Assembly: GCA_910577105.1 (NCBI GenBank)
Contig: CAJTMB010000030.1
Span: 1-34,444 of the forward strand
Length of the DNA stretch: 34,444 bases
DNA from: an uncultured Lachnospiraceae bacterium
GTDB taxonomy: Bacteria; Bacillota; Clostridia; Lachnospirales; Lachnospiraceae
Direction of reading: 5' to 3'
Below the pieces are notes generated by a model. The model was not told the origin of the DNA and ran no database searches. It was given only the letters and a program-made list of their open reading frames with translations. Made by a program: the position numbers and the translations under genes. Positions 32,428-34,444 of the stretch are shown here, piece by piece. The stretch's first letter is position 1, and every line of letters starts with the position of its first letter.

Positions 32428-32469
32428 GCTGCTAGTATTTGCAGAAAAGATACGGGATATGCATAAAAT

Positions 32470-32525
32470 GACAGGACCGGCATTCCCTTTTAGCGCTTGC
32501 AGCGTAAGGAAAAACCGGCCCTGTC
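32470..32525 (-). terminator. Terminator of the chemotaxis receptor gene
   Basis: An outer stem GACAGGRCCGG / CCGGYCCTGTC (11 bp, one G-U on the minus-strand transcript) encloses smaller pairings and is followed on the minus strand by ATTTTAT. It starts about 20 bp after the receptor's stop codon. Confidence 0.65.
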
Positions 32526-32545
32526 GTTTTATAGGAAAGGATAAG

Positions 32546-34303
32546 TTAAATTTTGAAACGTCTCATGTGTTCTGCCAGTGTAAAGGAAGCTTCGGAAACG
32601 GCTTCCGCACTGTTTGCCATGGATTTGCTGTCATCGGATACATGCAGTGAGTTGTCAGCAAGAACCTGGGTGGAAGCAAGAATCTCTTCTGTGCTGGCGG
32701 ACTGCTCTTCTGAGAGGGCAGCTATGTTTGTGGCAACCTCGTCTACCTGATGAATCTGGTCAACAATATTTTGCAGCGCGTCGCTGGAGGAAGAAACATC
32801 CTGATAAATATTGTTGAAAATTTCACAGGAATTGGTAATGCGGGAAGAGTTATCTTCAATGTAGGTTACGCTTTCATTGGTGCAGTTAACCATGTCGGAC
32901 ACCTGGGTGCTGACCTTGGTAATGATATCCGCAATTTGTGTGGCGGAGTTGGAACTGATTTCAGCAAGTTTGCGAATTTCCTCTGCGACCACGGAAAAGC
33001 CTCTGCCGGCTTCGCCTGCCCTTGCAGCCTCAATGGCGGCATTTAAGGACAAAAGATTGGTCTGCTCTGCAATTTCACTGATAAGCTGGACAATGGAATT
33101 GATTTCTTCCGTGGAAGTTCCCACTTCGGTAACGGAAACTTTTAAATGCTTCATGGAAGAAACGATGGAATCCATGGTCTGTGCAACCAGCTCCATATCT
33201 TCACGGCCCTTTGTGGCAACGTCGACGGTCTGACGCATTTTTTCGTTGGCGGAGTTACCATCCTGATTGGTGGCATCTACTACTGCTGCCAGCGTGGACG
33301 CATGTTGTGCCAGCTCCTGAATGGCGTTTGCAACCTGGTCCAGGGTAACCTGCATGTCTCCCATGGACTCTGTCTGTGTCTGTGCGGTCACGGATAATTC
33401 TTCCGCCACCTGCTTGGTGGAACCGGAATGGGTGCTCAACCGGTTGGAAACCTCCTGAATATCTATCATGACCTCGCGCATGATAACAATAAACTCTTTC
33501 AAAGCCTTGCTCATGATGGTGATTTCATCATTACCCACGGGAGTGATATCAACGGTAAAGTCCCCGTCCGTAATGCTGGTCAGAACCTGAGTAAGCTTTT
33601 TTACGGGTGAAATAGTCCGTCTTACAATAATACTCAGCAAAAAGCTGGAAATAATAAGTATCACAAGAAATATGGCAAACATGCTTCCGGTAGTAATATA
33701 TAAGTCATTGTCAATGTAGGATTCCGGCAGGCAGGTAACAAGTGTCCATGGAATTTCCGGGAAAGCCTGTACGGTGACATAGTAGGCATGTGAACCGTCT
33801 TTTATCCGGCGTACGGGTGCATCGCTGTCTTCCGGCAGTTCGGCGGTTTCTTTCATTAAGTCAGCAACTTGTCCAAGAAATGTGGAACTGTCCGCATTGA
33901 ACACGTTGGCTCCCTTTTTCGTTTCGTCGGGATGGGCGTTTATCCAGCCTGTATTGGAATCCACGAGGAAAGCATATCCGCAGTCCATAACGGGCAGGGT
34001 GCTGACTCTCTCGCAAATAGTGGATATATTTATCAGGCTGCCGGGGAGAAACTGCAGTTTTGAATAAGCGGAACTGACGCTGGCGGAATCGGCGGCAACC
34101 ATCATGTCAATGGATATATCCTGTACGGTGGCAAGGGTTTCCTTGCGCAGTGTCCGCTCGGCTGATTCAACCAGGGTATTTTTACTGGAAATAAAGTTTA
34201 TTACCAGCAGAATAATAAAAGATACAAAGAAAAAAGGAAGAATAACGCATAGCAGTTTCTTCTGAATGCTTGACGATTTCACTTTCTCTTTCGGTTTTTT
34301 CAT
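32546..34303 (-). CDS. Methyl-accepting chemotaxis protein (Cache-type sensor)
   Basis: This 585-residue transmembrane chemoreceptor has a basic N-terminus and a first helix at about 17-40 (LLCVILPFFFVSFIILLVI). A periplasm-side-equivalent sensor of about 150 residues follows, of Cache type by its layout (CGYAFLVDSNTGWINAHPDE, then AYYVTVQAFPEIPWTLVTCLPE). The second helix is at about 205-228, followed by a HAMP domain and the long cytoplasmic signalling coiled coil. The hairpin tip that binds CheA/CheW is intact (EIAEQTNLLSLNAAIEAARAG, then RGFSVVAEEIRKLAE). The ligand is unknown. AGGAGG nine bases before the ATG sets the start. It implies a motile host; no flagellar or che operon is in the window. 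Confidence 0.93.
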   Translation of the reverse strand: MKKPKEKVKSSSIQKKLLCVILPFFFVSFIILLVINFISSKNTLVESAERTLRKETLATVQDISIDMMVAADSASVSSAYSKLQFLPGSLINISTICERVSTLPVMDCGYAFLVDSNTGWINAHPDETKKGANVFNADSSTFLGQVADLMKETAELPEDSDAPVRRIKDGSHAYYVTVQAFPEIPWTLVTCLPESYIDNDLYITTGSMFAIFLVILIISSFLLSIIVRRTISPVKKLTQVLTSITDGDFTVDITPVGNDEITIMSKALKEFIVIMREVMIDIQEVSNRLSTHSGSTKQVAEELSVTAQTQTESMGDMQVTLDQVANAIQELAQHASTLAAVVDATNQDGNSANEKMRQTVDVATKGREDMELVAQTMDSIVSSMKHLKVSVTEVGTSTEEINSIVQLISEIAEQTNLLSLNAAIEAARAGEAGRGFSVVAEEIRKLAEISSNSATQIADIITKVSTQVSDMVNCTNESVTYIEDNSSRITNSCEIFNNIYQDVSSSSDALQNIVDQIHQVDEVATNIAALSEEQSASTEEILASTQVLADNSLHVSDDSKSMANSAEAVSEASFTLAEHMRRFKI

Positions 34304-34334
34304 AATTTTTTCCTCCTATGCACACAAATGCATT

Positions 34335-34362
34335 ACTATATGAATACTTTAACACTTGTCAA
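34335..34362 (-). promoter_or_regulatory. Sigma-A promoter of the chemotaxis receptor gene
   Basis: Reading the minus strand, consensus TTGACA (34357-34362) is followed after 16 bp by TATAGT (34335-34340), about 30 bp before the start codon. Confidence 0.7.
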
Positions 34363-34444
34363 GTAAATTTTCAATGAACCATCTTGTGACGATAGGGTAA
34401 ACTTATTGTCGGAAAGTAATAGGCAGACTGCACCTGTGACCTGT

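Overview
The window looks like the chromosome of a low-to-mid GC Gram-positive anaerobe, most likely Clostridia of the Lachnospiraceae type. This is inferred from strong AGGAGG ribosome-binding sites, LytTR/GHKL regulation, large serine recombinases in tandem, a bacteriohemerythrin, and a clostridial-style S8 peptidase remnant. No rRNA or tRNA gene and no CRISPR array was seen.

Region 1 (1 to about 8,462) is AT-rich accessory DNA: the right-hand part of an integrated element that begins outside the window. It holds the 3' end of an unrecognised gene, a divergent aspartate-carbamoyltransferase-like gene and a complete tyrosine recombinase (both on minus). These are followed on plus by a MazF toxin fragment lacking its N-terminus, a mini-resolvase lacking its catalytic serine, a small unknown protein, and three tightly packed large serine recombinases. 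The element ends inside a chromosomal gene. Directly after a thrice-repeated T-N-ACACCAG motif, 8,463-8,615 encodes only the last 50 residues of an S8 (subtilisin-like) peptidase.

Region 2 (8,616-17,662) is chromosome. It holds a long inverted repeat, a membrane-anchored YD-repeat protein, an SLC13/ArsB-type permease, a secreted-protein/D-Ala-D-Ala-carboxypeptidase pair, then a LytTR response regulator, a GHKL (AgrC-like) kinase and two overlapping hydrophilic genes of unknown function, closed by a terminator.

Region 3 (17,663-26,047) holds a pair of half-size ABC exporters that probably form a heterodimer, a 1,047-residue hybrid histidine kinase and a convergent hemerythrin/CheX-like fusion. 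Two copies of a 183-185 bp, almost fully self-complementary element lie in the intergenic gaps (21,317-21,499 and 25,777-25,961). They differ at many positions, but the changes in the stems are compensated.

Region 4 (26,048-34,444) holds a type-B carboxylesterase, a siroheme nitrite/sulfite-reductase-like protein, a TetM/EF-G-like translational GTPase fused to a C-terminal Rae1/YacP-like NYN ribonuclease domain, a CmpB-family membrane protein and a methyl-accepting chemotaxis protein with a good sigma-A promoter.

The most unusual items are the GTPase-NYN fusion, the covarying hairpin element, the integration into the S8 peptidase gene with three serine recombinases and a catalytically dead mini-resolvase, and the transcarbamylase homologue whose carbamoyl-phosphate site is intact while its aspartate-side residues are replaced. 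All family assignments come from reading motifs, not from searches.
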